Below, in pieces: positions 1 through 5,687 of a stretch of 7,215 nucleotides of DNA. This DNA is from Victivallales bacterium (GTDB lineage Bacteria; Verrucomicrobiota; Lentisphaeria; Victivallales; SZUA-371): the NCBI GenBank assembly GCA_028691155.1, contig JAQUZV010000116.1:1-7215 (forward strand), in the 5' to 3' direction. The first letter of the stretch is position 1; every line of letters starts with the position of its first letter. Both the position numbers and the translations under genes were made by a program. The notes under the pieces were generated by a model. It worked only from the letters and a program-made list of their open reading frames with translations, was not told the DNA's origin and made no database searches.

Positions 1-810
1 CCCCAGGAAGACCATCCGGCCGGAGAAGAACAGCGGCAGCCAGACCAGCAGGGCCATGAGCAGAAAGTTGCGCCAGAAGAAGGGGTCGTCGGGAATCTGC
101 ACGGCCAGCCATCTGGCCACATCGATCCACCACAAACCGAAAAGCAGTGGAATATTGGGCAGCAGCGAGAAGAAATTATTGTTCCGGCTGAAAATGATCT
201 CCTTCATCAGTTTCTCCTGACGCGCCTGGTTTTCCTCTTCCAGGTGGTGCAGGCTCTGTTGAATTTTTTTCCCTCGCTCGGCGCGGCTTTGGCATTCGGT
301 GATGAACCGGGCGATCGTGCATTGATAGAACCGGAGGTCGTCGATGCATTGGACAATTTTTTCCTTGCGCCCAAAAGTTTCCTTTTTCCGGACCATCCCG
401 GTCATGGTTGCCTCCATGACCAGGTAACGACTGCGATATGATTCCAGTGACTTCAGGAATTTGTCCAGAACGTCCATGTCCTGATCGAACGAGGTGCTCA
501 GGTCGGTGATCTGTTTGCCGTAGAGGGAAATGCCGAACACTTCATTGCCGCTCTGGTTCCAGAGCAGAAAGCGCAGTTCATCGCTGCGCTGGTCGACTCT
601 CCGGCATTCCCGATCGAATCTTTTTATTTCGCTTTGCAGCCGGGACTGGAGTTCCTGCAACAGTTGGCGGCGCTTGGCAATATTGGCGTGGTAATAATCA
701 ATGATGAAATCCCAGTTTTCCCGGTCGTCGATCAGACTGCGGTCCTGGATGGCCCAGCCCGACAGCGAAAATATGGTCAGCAGTACAAGTGACAAAAACG
801 CTTTTCCCAT
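1..810 (-). CDS. Secreted coiled-coil / membrane protein, N-terminal part (possible mechanosensitive-channel type), C-terminus beyond window
   Basis: The frame is open from an ATG at 808-810 to the window edge, giving the first 270 residues. The start is supported by a GGAG about nine nt upstream and by an immediate Sec signal peptide (residues 1-20: MGK, then a hydrophobic core, cleavage likely after Gly-Trp-Ala). Residues about 40-80 and 180-205 are rich in Gln, Glu, Arg and Lys with heptad-like spacing, which suggests periplasmic coiled coils. Residues about 213-238 are hydrophobic with two Trp, and 246-264 form a clear membrane helix. A signal peptide, a long helical periplasmic region and then membrane helices is the layout of large MscS/MscK-type channels, but the diagnostic pore and beta domains would lie outside the window, so this function is an inference. 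It lies 109 nt downstream of the preceding membrane-protein gene on the same strand and may share its transcript. The gene is solid; the function is weak. Confidence 0.85.
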   Translation of the reverse strand, partial: MGKAFLSLVLLTIFSLSGWAIQDRSLIDDRENWDFIIDYYHANIAKRRQLLQELQSRLQSEIKRFDRECRRVDQRSDELRFLLWNQSGNEVFGISLYGKQITDLSTSFDQDMDVLDKFLKSLESYRSRYLVMEATMTGMVRKKETFGRKEKIVQCIDDLRFYQCTIARFITECQSRAERGKKIQQSLHHLEEENQARQEKLMKEIIFSRNNNFFSLLPNIPLLFGLWWIDVARWLAVQIPDDPFFWRNFLLMALLVWLPLFFSGRMVFLG

Positions 811-863
811 TCCCGTTTACTCCGGTTGATGCGTTATTGCCCGTCAATATAGCCACGGCGGTG

Positions 864-889
864 AAAAAAGCAACGGGCAAATCGGTTGC
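864..889 (-). terminator. Weak intrinsic-terminator-like hairpin in the 109-nt gap
   Basis: Read on the minus strand, GCAAC (885-889) can pair with GTTGC (870-874) across a 10-nt loop, and six T residues follow at once (864-869). The stem is only five pairs, six with a G-U. A longer-range pair of 8-nt arms (837-844 and 873-880) overlaps it. It could partly separate the upstream operon from the gene at 1-810, or do nothing. Nothing else is evident in 811-919. Confidence 0.3.
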
Positions 890-919
890 CATAAGCGGGA
901 TTATGGTTTTTGATGACAA

Positions 920-1882
920 TTACCAGATTTGGTGCTTGTACAACTGATTGAGCAGTTCCAGCCCCAGAAGACGGAAAAACACCAGTACCGGCAATAGTAG
1001 TACCGCCCAGACATAGGGGATCATCATGGGCAGCATGACCAGACAGCAGGTGGCAATGATGATGGCAAACAGCAAAGTGCTGAATACGAGCATCAGCACG
1101 ACATACAGGATGACATATTTGATGAAGGTCCAGGTATGGTTTTTGAACAGGCCGGCGCCGATGGCGGTGGCACGGAAGGCGTTGCAGTTGCGGATGAAAA
1201 CAATCGGGATGATGAACTGATAAAAATAGAAAAGCAGCAGTTTCATGAGCAGAGCAACGAAAAATACCAGCGTGACGGCAATAACCATCCCGGTGATGGC
1301 CATTTCGCCCGGAGGCAGGAAAGTCTTCGCTTCGATACAGCTTTTCAGCCAGGGCAAGGCCAGCAGCAACGGCATGATGCCGACCGAAAACATCAGTAAC
1401 GGCGAGACCATGGAGTAAACGATCTCCCAGAGAAAAATCGAGTTGCCGTTATGGAAATGTTCCCGAAACGAAGCCATAAACCGGGTGGAACGATGCACCA
1501 GATTGTCAATAAAAACAATCTGCGCCTGAGCCCGGATCCACAGCAGCAGCAACCACAGCGCCAGGAACAACATCAAGCCCAGAACCAGCCAGATCGGATT
1601 GACGGAAGACAAGAAATTTTCGACCGAAGCAACACATTCTTTGAGGTCGGAATAATCTCCGGCTCTGATTTTTAAGAGAAAGTTGTGATTGTGGCCGAAT
1701 TTTGTCCGTAACAGCGATTTAAGCAAGTTGTTGCCCCACGCTCCCAGTTCCGAGCCGAGCTGGCTCAGCCAGGCGCATAACGCCAACACCAGCCAGACGA
1801 CGATATCGAACGGTTGGAACAGAATTTCCCTGGTATGTCGGAATGCGCTTGCCGTTGCCGCCAGATTGCTGATCTCTTTCAT
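920..1882 (-). CDS. Six-helix integral membrane protein of unknown function
   Basis: This is a 320-residue protein with no signal peptide. The start ATG at 1880-1882 has a GGGGAAG about seven nt upstream. Hydrophobic helices are visible at about residues 27-45, 96-117, 148-178, 195-230, 254-281 and 284-306, with a hydrophilic loop at about 46-92. The N-terminal pattern (an Ala-rich start, HTREILFQPFDI, then a helix) and the segment WIRAQAQIVFIDNLVHR after the second helix resemble a family of poorly characterised bacterial and archaeal membrane proteins (DUF7544-like, distantly like the membrane domain fused to some glycerophosphodiester phosphodiesterases). That resemblance is from memory of the family pattern and is not proven. 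The gene starts 25 nt after the stop of the aminotransferase gene, so the two are very probably cotranscribed. No catalytic motif is visible. A role in envelope homeostasis or transport can only be guessed. Confidence 0.85.
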   Translation of the reverse strand: MKEISNLAATASAFRHTREILFQPFDIVVWLVLALCAWLSQLGSELGAWGNNLLKSLLRTKFGHNHNFLLKIRAGDYSDLKECVASVENFLSSVNPIWLVLGLMLFLALWLLLLWIRAQAQIVFIDNLVHRSTRFMASFREHFHNGNSIFLWEIVYSMVSPLLMFSVGIMPLLLALPWLKSCIEAKTFLPPGEMAITGMVIAVTLVFFVALLMKLLLFYFYQFIIPIVFIRNCNAFRATAIGAGLFKNHTWTFIKYVILYVVLMLVFSTLLFAIIIATCCLVMLPMMIPYVWAVLLLPVLVFFRLLGLELLNQLYKHQIW

Positions 1883-1907
1883 GAATTTCTTCCCCGATAA
1901 AAGATGG

Positions 1908-3218
1908 TTATGGTGTGACCGCGGCCGCCAGTACTTTCCTTACCGCGGCAATGGTGTCCTGTATAGCTTCTTCATTCAGCGTTGGATGCACCTGAAACAT
2001 CATACTGCGGAGGCCGAAATAATGGTCGTTGGGCAATGGCTCCGACAGGCGGAGCTGGCGGCAACTTCCGGAAATCGGATCGATTGTCGTGTTCCAGACG
2101 TCTTCCCGTCCCAGGTCCCAGTTACTGCCGTAAGTACAGAAGACGCCTTCGGCATTAATGGCGGCAATGACCCGATCCCGGGTCCATCCCTCCGCCAGTT
2201 TTTCAATTCGCAACAGCGCATAGTACTTGTAATAAGCATGGTAAAAATGTGGCGGCGGCGGCGGCAGCACAATGAGCCCGGGGACGTCGGCCAAACCGGC
2301 ATCGAGCATGGCGGCGAAACGCCGTCGGATAACCACCCATTCCGGGACTTTGGTCAGTTGGCGGAGACCGATGGCCGCCTGCATTTCCGTCATCCGCCAG
2401 TTGGTGCCGATGCTGGTGTAGTCGGTTTGCCTGGCCGCCAGTGCGGCATCGGCCAGGGGATGGTGCAGCGGGAGCTGATAGCGATGAAAGTTTTTCCCAT
2501 GATCTTTGTAGGACCAGGCGCGACAATAGAGTTCCGGCCGGTTTACGGTAATCATGCCGCCTTCGCCGCCGGTGGTCATGATTTTGTCATGACAGAACGA
2601 GAATGCGGCCATGTGGCCGATTGATCCGAGCCTCCGTTCGCGGTACTTCGCGCCCAGGCATTGGGCGCAATCTTCGATAACTTTGAGGTGGTGTTCTTCC
2701 GCCAGGGCCATGATTTCCGCCATTTCGCAGGGACATCCGCCGAGATGGACGCAGATGATCGCCCGGGTTCGGGGTGTCAGGACGGGACGAATGGTGGCGG
2801 CGGAGATGTTCTGGCTGTTGCGGTCGATGTCGGCAAAGACCGGAATGGCGCCGCGTACGGCAACGGCCAGTGCGGAGGCAATATAGGTGCGGTTGGGGAC
2901 GATCACTTCATCGCCGGGACCGATGTTGAGCGCATACAGGCACAGCTCCAGGGCCAGGGTCCCGTTGGGGACGGCCACGGCATATTTGGTCCCGATCCAG
3001 CGGGCGAATTCCGTTTCGAACCGACCGGTCAGGCCGCGAATGGCGCTGCCGTCGTCGCCGGAGAAAATTGGTCCGGTCCAATAATTGACCCGGCCGGAAC
3101 GCAGTACTTCGGCGACGGCCTGAATTTCATCTTCGGCAAAATACGGCCATTGGGGCCAGGGACGGGGGCGGACGGGGGGGCCGCCGTCAATGGCCAGAGA
3201 CTGCGGTTTGGAGTTCAT
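1908..3218 (-). CDS. DegT/DnrJ/EryC1/StrS-family PLP-dependent aminotransferase
   Basis: This 436-residue protein is the usual length for sugar aminotransferases of this family, which transfer an amino group (normally from glutamate) to a keto-sugar nucleotide in the cytoplasm, or carry out related PLP chemistry. Visible landmarks: VPNGTLALE (83-91) for phosphate binding; DEVIVPNRTYIAS (103-115); HLGGCPCEM (158-166); IEDCAQCLGA (181-190), where Asp183 should contact the pyridine nitrogen; FSFCHDKIMTTGGEGG (206-221), where Lys212 is the expected Schiff-base lysine; GTNWRMTEMQAAIG (271-284); and a C-terminal VHPTLNEEAI. All core motifs look intact, so an active enzyme is expected. The ATG overlaps the TGA of the upstream TPR gene (ATGA), and a purine-rich GGAAGGGAAAGG precedes it, which indicates translational coupling. 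The substrate cannot be deduced: no sugar dehydratase, epimerase or glycosyltransferase is in the window. A run of five prolines (319-323) is unusual and may slow translation. Confidence 0.93.
   Translation of the reverse strand: MNSKPQSLAIDGGPPVRPRPWPQWPYFAEDEIQAVAEVLRSGRVNYWTGPIFSGDDGSAIRGLTGRFETEFARWIGTKYAVAVPNGTLALELCLYALNIGPGDEVIVPNRTYIASALAVAVRGAIPVFADIDRNSQNISAATIRPVLTPRTRAIICVHLGGCPCEMAEIMALAEEHHLKVIEDCAQCLGAKYRERRLGSIGHMAAFSFCHDKIMTTGGEGGMITVNRPELYCRAWSYKDHGKNFHRYQLPLHHPLADAALAARQTDYTSIGTNWRMTEMQAAIGLRQLTKVPEWVVIRRRFAAMLDAGLADVPGLIVLPPPPPHFYHAYYKYYALLRIEKLAEGWTRDRVIAAINAEGVFCTYGSNWDLGREDVWNTTIDPISGSCRQLRLSEPLPNDHYFGLRSMMFQVHPTLNEEAIQDTIAAVRKVLAAAVTP
2251..2265. repeat. (GGC)5 trinucleotide run within the aminotransferase gene
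   Basis: Five GGC triplets in a row on the plus strand encode most of the Pro319-Pro323 run on the minus strand (CCG x4 then CCA). Slippage here would change proline number in frame. It is otherwise unremarkable in a GC-rich gene. Confidence 0.8.
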
Positions 3219-5020
3219 AAATCGGCCTTTCCCTTCCGGTCAGGAGTGGCGGCAGGCGCGGCGGCGGCAGTTCCGGGCCGAGTGAGTGCGGCGATTTTCG
3301 CTTTCAGGGCCGCCCGGTCGATTTCGCCGTCGGGATCATAGATCTGCAATGCCAACTGCCAGTAATGCCGGGCCTTTTCCGGTTGTTTCAGGCTGAAGTA
3401 GATGTCTCCGGCATGAGCGGCCAGAATGGCGTCGGGAATCCGGCCCGATTGTTTCATGGCCTGTTCGATGGCGACGGCCGCTTCCTGGAATTTGCCCTGA
3501 CGGTACAACACCCAGGCCATGCTGTCGGTAATTGCCGGGCTGTCGGGTATTTCCCGGCCGGCTTCGGCAATCAGCTTTTGTGCCTCGGGCAAATGGAGAT
3601 TATGGTCGGCCCAAATATAACCCAGGGCATTGGCGGCGATCGGATCTTTCGGATTTTGGGCCAGTTGTGCTTTGAGAATGGTTTCCGCTTTATTTACTTG
3701 CCCCAATTGGTCGTAAAGAAAGGCCATGTCACGGTAAAAATTATTATTGAGCAACTTCGGTATTTTCATCTTGACGGCTTCGGTTTCACAACGCTGCAAC
3801 AGTTCCAACGCCCGGTCATATTGTTTCAACCGGCGATAGGCTCCGGCGCACAGGCACAGCGTCAGGGGGTGGTTCTGCAACGGTTCGCAGATGGCAATCA
3901 CTTCATGTGCCTGGTCGTGGCGGAGACACAGTATGCTCAGCCGCCCGATAACGGCCGGGTCGTTCGGATTGGTTCTCAGGTAATTGCGGTAGGCCGCCAT
4001 GGCAATATCGTCGTGACCTGCTTTTTCCGCCGCTTTGGCCAGTTCCAGGGAAAAACGGATTTGCATCGGAGCCCGGGCGACGATCGTCCGCCAGATCCGG
4101 AACGATTCTTCCGACATGTTGCAGTTGTCATAATAAATGGCCAGAAAGGCGAGCAATTTGGCTTCGTCGGGATTGCCGGCCAGCATTTGGAAAGCGAGGT
4201 CGGCGCCGAAACGGTATTCCTCGTTTTTACGGCAGATCTCCAAAACCGGCAGGATGTCGGCCGGATCCTGATCGGCTTTTTCCACCGTCTGTTGCAGGTC
4301 TTTTTCCAGTTCGCCGTAAATTCGTTTATAGCGTTCCTGCGACGTTTCGGAGAACCACCAGAATCCGGATTCGTCCCGGCCCTTTTCCCGGGCCGAATTA
4401 TAGAACATCAGGGCGTGGGCCAGAAAACGGAGATTGCCGGTCATATCCTTCCGGTCGAGATAGCGGCGAAAGAACTCGTCTCCCTCGACATAGCGTTCCG
4501 TTTGAATATAGCCCCGGGCGGCCAGACTGATCAGGTCGGTTATCGCCGTCAGTTCCCGGGGATCCGGATGATCGGTGTCCACGGTGTCCAGACAGGCATT
4601 GACCAGGTCGAGCATTTTCAGTTGCTGTTTTTCCTGGCTGAGGAAATAGGCGGCGGCGATGCCCAGTCGCAATGCGGCGGGATGACGACGGGACAGGTCA
4701 ATCAGGCGGTTCTGAAAATTTCTGCGTTCGTGGATGCCGTCGAGTTCACGGATAAAGCAACCCAGCGGGACCGTTGCCAGCGGGTCGGCATCGATGGTTT
4801 TCAGCAGTTTTTCCAGGCGTTGTTCCGGAGTTTTGGCCAGCATGTATTCGGAAAATGCCGCCAGGGCATCGGATTTTCCCTGCGGGATATCGATGTCGGA
4901 ATAATCTTCGACTTTGTTCTCCTCTTCCGGCGGGAATTCATCGCGGGAAATTTCCCGGCTGTCTGCTGTTGCGGCGGTGTTTAAGCCGAGCCACAATAAC
5001 ACCAGGATCAGTTGTTTCAC
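3215..5020 (-). CDS. Secreted tetratricopeptide-repeat (TPR) protein, LbcA-like C-terminal half
   Basis: The longest frame opens at a GTG at 5033-5035, but a GGAGGG lies at 5026-5031, inside that extension and 5 nt before a second GTG (5018-5020). Starting there gives MKQLILVLLWLGLNTAATA, a textbook Sec signal peptide cut after Ala-Thr-Ala, and a 601-residue protein. After an acidic linker (about 20-50), the N-terminal half is helical without clear repeats. From about residue 290 to 570 there are some seven TPR units, including CAGAYRRLKQYDRALELLQR, MAFLYDQLGQVNKAETILKA, an ALGY..ADHN unit, MAWVLYRQGKFQEAAVAI and GDIYFSLKQPEKARHYWQLA. The last three follow the order found in outer-membrane TPR proteins such as Pseudomonas LbcA, a protease adaptor. 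There is no lipobox Cys, so this one is probably soluble in the periplasm or exported. An Ala/Pro-rich basic tail ends it. It is the first gene of the operon, and its TGA overlaps the aminotransferase ATG. The TPR nature is secure; the partner is unknown. Confidence 0.93.
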   Translation of the reverse strand: MKQLILVLLWLGLNTAATADSREISRDEFPPEEENKVEDYSDIDIPQGKSDALAAFSEYMLAKTPEQRLEKLLKTIDADPLATVPLGCFIRELDGIHERRNFQNRLIDLSRRHPAALRLGIAAAYFLSQEKQQLKMLDLVNACLDTVDTDHPDPRELTAITDLISLAARGYIQTERYVEGDEFFRRYLDRKDMTGNLRFLAHALMFYNSAREKGRDESGFWWFSETSQERYKRIYGELEKDLQQTVEKADQDPADILPVLEICRKNEEYRFGADLAFQMLAGNPDEAKLLAFLAIYYDNCNMSEESFRIWRTIVARAPMQIRFSLELAKAAEKAGHDDIAMAAYRNYLRTNPNDPAVIGRLSILCLRHDQAHEVIAICEPLQNHPLTLCLCAGAYRRLKQYDRALELLQRCETEAVKMKIPKLLNNNFYRDMAFLYDQLGQVNKAETILKAQLAQNPKDPIAANALGYIWADHNLHLPEAQKLIAEAGREIPDSPAITDSMAWVLYRQGKFQEAAVAIEQAMKQSGRIPDAILAAHAGDIYFSLKQPEKARHYWQLALQIYDPDGEIDRAALKAKIAALTRPGTAAAAPAATPDRKGKADL

Positions 5021-5025
5021 TTTAA

Positions 5026-5031
5026 CCCTCC
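5026..5031 (-). promoter_or_regulatory. Ribosome binding site that fixes the TPR-gene start
   Basis: On the minus strand GGAGGG is followed by TTAAA and then GTG (5018-5020). The upstream GTG at 5033-5035 has no Shine-Dalgarno, and using it would put this one inside the coding region and add five residues before the signal peptide. Confidence 0.8.
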
Positions 5032-5045
5032 ACACAATTAGGCGG

Positions 5046-5089
5046 ATAAAAATTAAAAACCCTCGATCCTAATATAAAGGATCGAGGGT
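5046..5089 (-). terminator. Strong Rho-independent terminator after the 30-codon gene
   Basis: The arms 5059-5069 and 5079-5089 form a perfect 11-bp stem (ACCCTCGATCC with GGATCGAGGGT) around a 9-nt AT loop. On the minus strand the stem runs straight into TTTTAATTTTTAT (5046-5058), a good U tract. It starts 29 nt beyond the stop of the small basic-protein gene and ends 26 nt before the TPR start codon. The plus-strand side lacks a T run, so it is directional. Confidence 0.9.
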
Positions 5090-5098
5090 ATTAATAAA
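5071..5098 (-). promoter_or_regulatory. Candidate promoter for the TPR-aminotransferase operon, overlapping the terminator
   Basis: On the minus strand TATATT (5071-5076, five of six matches to the -10 consensus) lies in the loop of the terminator hairpin, with a poor TTTATT (5093-5098) 16 nt upstream. This is the only -10-like element close enough to give the TPR gene its own short leader (about 45 nt). The -35 match is weak, so read-through from the upstream gene is an equal alternative. Confidence 0.25.
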
Positions 5099-5118
5099 GC
5101 ACAGAAAACAAAAAAGCG

Positions 5119-5211
5119 TTATTTTTTGTTCTTATGACGCATGGCCTTGAGCTGCTTTTTCCGTTTGTGCTGAGCGATCTTGCGACGACGTTTTTTCTTG
5201 AGGTTTCCCAT
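5119..5211 (-). CDS. Small basic ribosomal-type protein, bS22 / AURKAIP1-COX24 (mS38) domain family
   Basis: This 30-residue protein begins MGNLKKKRRRKIAQHKRKK, continues QLKAMRHKNKK, and is about 60 per cent Lys, Arg and His. The MGNLKKKRRxKixxHKRKKxLKxxRHK pattern is that of tiny bacterial proteins annotated as AURKAIP1/COX24-domain proteins, related to mycobacterial bS22 and to the C-terminus of mitochondrial ribosomal protein mS38, where the chain threads into small-subunit rRNA. By that relationship it should be a ribosomal small-subunit component. An AAGGGAAC purine stretch lies just upstream of the ATG, and a strong intrinsic terminator follows the TAA, so it looks like an autonomous single-gene unit. 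Family members of this kind are usually 30-40 residues, so it is full length. Family assignment is by recalled pattern; that it is a real gene is strongly supported by composition, ribosome binding site and terminator. Confidence 0.85.
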   Translation of the reverse strand: MGNLKKKRRRKIAQHKRKKQLKAMRHKNKK

Positions 5212-5259
5212 ATCTGTTCCCTTATGAAAGTTTCACTGTTCCATATTCCGCAGAATAAA

Positions 5260-5276
5260 GACAAACATTGACAAAC
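5260..5276. repeat. Direct repeat GACAAAC with 10-bp period
   Basis: GACAAAC at 5260-5266 recurs at 5270-5276, exactly one helical turn apart and about 50 nt upstream of the small basic-protein start. Such spacing can be a protein-binding site, but two 7-mers are weak evidence. Confidence 0.35.
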
Positions 5277-5333
5277 AAAAGAGTAATTTAGTGTAAATAT
5301 CGGAAATTTCTCGGTGCAATTAAAAAAAAATGC

Positions 5334-5397
5334 AAAAAAAACGTTTTCCAGTCCGTTCCGGCGGGAACGGACACGCCGCGTCCGCGCGGAGTTCCCG
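5334..5397 (-). promoter_or_regulatory. Attenuator-like nested hairpins followed by T tracts
   Basis: Read on the minus strand, GTCCGTTCC (5364-5372) pairs perfectly with GGAACGGAC (5351-5359) over a CGCC tetraloop. After a 9-nt spacer come T8 (5334-5341) and T9 (5322-5330). An earlier segment, CGGGAAC (5391-5397), can instead pair with GTTCCCG (5362-5368), reinforced by GGAC (5380-5383) with GTCC (5369-5372), and this would disrupt the first hairpin. The two folds are mutually exclusive, as in transcription attenuators. The spacer before the T run is longer than usual, and no promoter upstream is proven. Confidence 0.35.
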
Positions 5398-5478
5398 TCG
5401 ATTTTTCCCGGAATAACCACCGCCGTCGGGAGTTAGTCCGGGCCGAGACATGGTTGATTCGTTTATTGTCATTGGCAA

Positions 5479-5490
5479 GCAACATGTTGC
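5479..5490. repeat. Perfect 12-bp palindrome GCAACATGTTGC
   Basis: This self-complementary site lies in the divergent intergenic region, about 200 nt upstream of the PAS gene, and could be an operator. One or two 12-bp palindromes are expected by chance in a window of this size, so location is its only merit. Confidence 0.3.
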
Positions 5491-5613
5491 CGTCCGGAGC
5501 GGGGTGGCGATGCGTGCCGCTGCGGCGGGGTGTTTCACTGTTATTTTTTCGGGGCGACAGTTATTTCCGGATGAGAAAACATAAAGATATTTATTAATTA
5601 TATGGTGCTGATG

Positions 5614-5642
5614 TTGAGTTTTACGACTACGGCCTTTATAAT
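5614..5642 (+). promoter_or_regulatory. Sigma-70-type promoter of the PAS-kinase-like gene
   Basis: TTGAGT (5614-5619, four of six matches) and a perfect TATAAT (5637-5642) are separated by the optimal 17 nt. Transcription would begin near 5649, leaving a leader of about 40 nt before the ATG at 5688. It lies in an otherwise AT-rich stretch with no competing gene. Confidence 0.75.
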
Positions 5643-5666
5643 AGCTGTAAGGGAGCCAATCCTAAT

Positions 5667-5683
5667 GCAGGCAACTGCGGGGG
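5667..5683 (+). promoter_or_regulatory. GNRA-loop hairpin abutting the ribosome binding site
   Basis: GCAG (5667-5670) and CTGC (5675-5678) form a 4-bp stem, five with a U-G pair, closed by a GCAA tetraloop. It sits directly against the GGGGG (5679-5683) that serves as Shine-Dalgarno four nt before the ATG. It could tune initiation; the stem is short. Confidence 0.35.
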
Positions 5684-5687
5684 AAGC

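Larger units (their letters stand above)
5212..5687. other. 476-nt divergent intergenic region without a convincing gene
   Basis: This interval separates the minus-strand small basic gene from the plus-strand PAS protein. Composition changes sharply: 5221-5341 is AT-rich with A9 (5322-5330) and A8 (5334-5341) tracts, 5342-5450 is GC-rich with nested inverted repeats, and 5580-5642 is AT-rich again around a promoter. Short frames here (for example 5450-5584 plus, 44 codons, and several minus-strand frames of 65-110 codons) have no ribosome binding site or recognisable protein character. I find no clear sigma-70 promoter for the small basic gene; its start site could lie in the AT-rich block or upstream of the GC-rich hairpins. 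Confidence 0.7.

Noticed and set aside
1689..2624. A 311-codon plus-strand frame, with a neighbour at 2661-3341
   Set aside because: Both are antisense shadows of the aminotransferase and membrane-protein genes, without ribosome binding sites or recognisable motifs.
3365..4984. A 539-codon open frame on the plus strand
   Set aside because: It lies exactly antisense to the TPR gene, whose signal peptide, repeats and ribosome binding site are clear. The plus-strand translation shows no domain or motif.
5091..5538. Three overlapping minus-strand frames of 65-109 codons
   Set aside because: They use different frames from the 30-codon gene, run through poly-A/T tracts and hairpins, and give protein of random composition.
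5450..5584. A 44-codon plus-strand frame starting MVDSFIVIGKQ
   Set aside because: No Shine-Dalgarno, no likeness to known small proteins, and it crosses the compositional break before the mapped-looking promoter.
5598..5687. In-frame upstream extension of the PAS protein (reads YNSCKGANPNAGNCGGS before the Met)
   Set aside because: There is no ATG, GTG, TTG or CTG in this frame before the stop at 5595-5597, and the promoter -10 box lies inside it. The protein-like look is probably chance.
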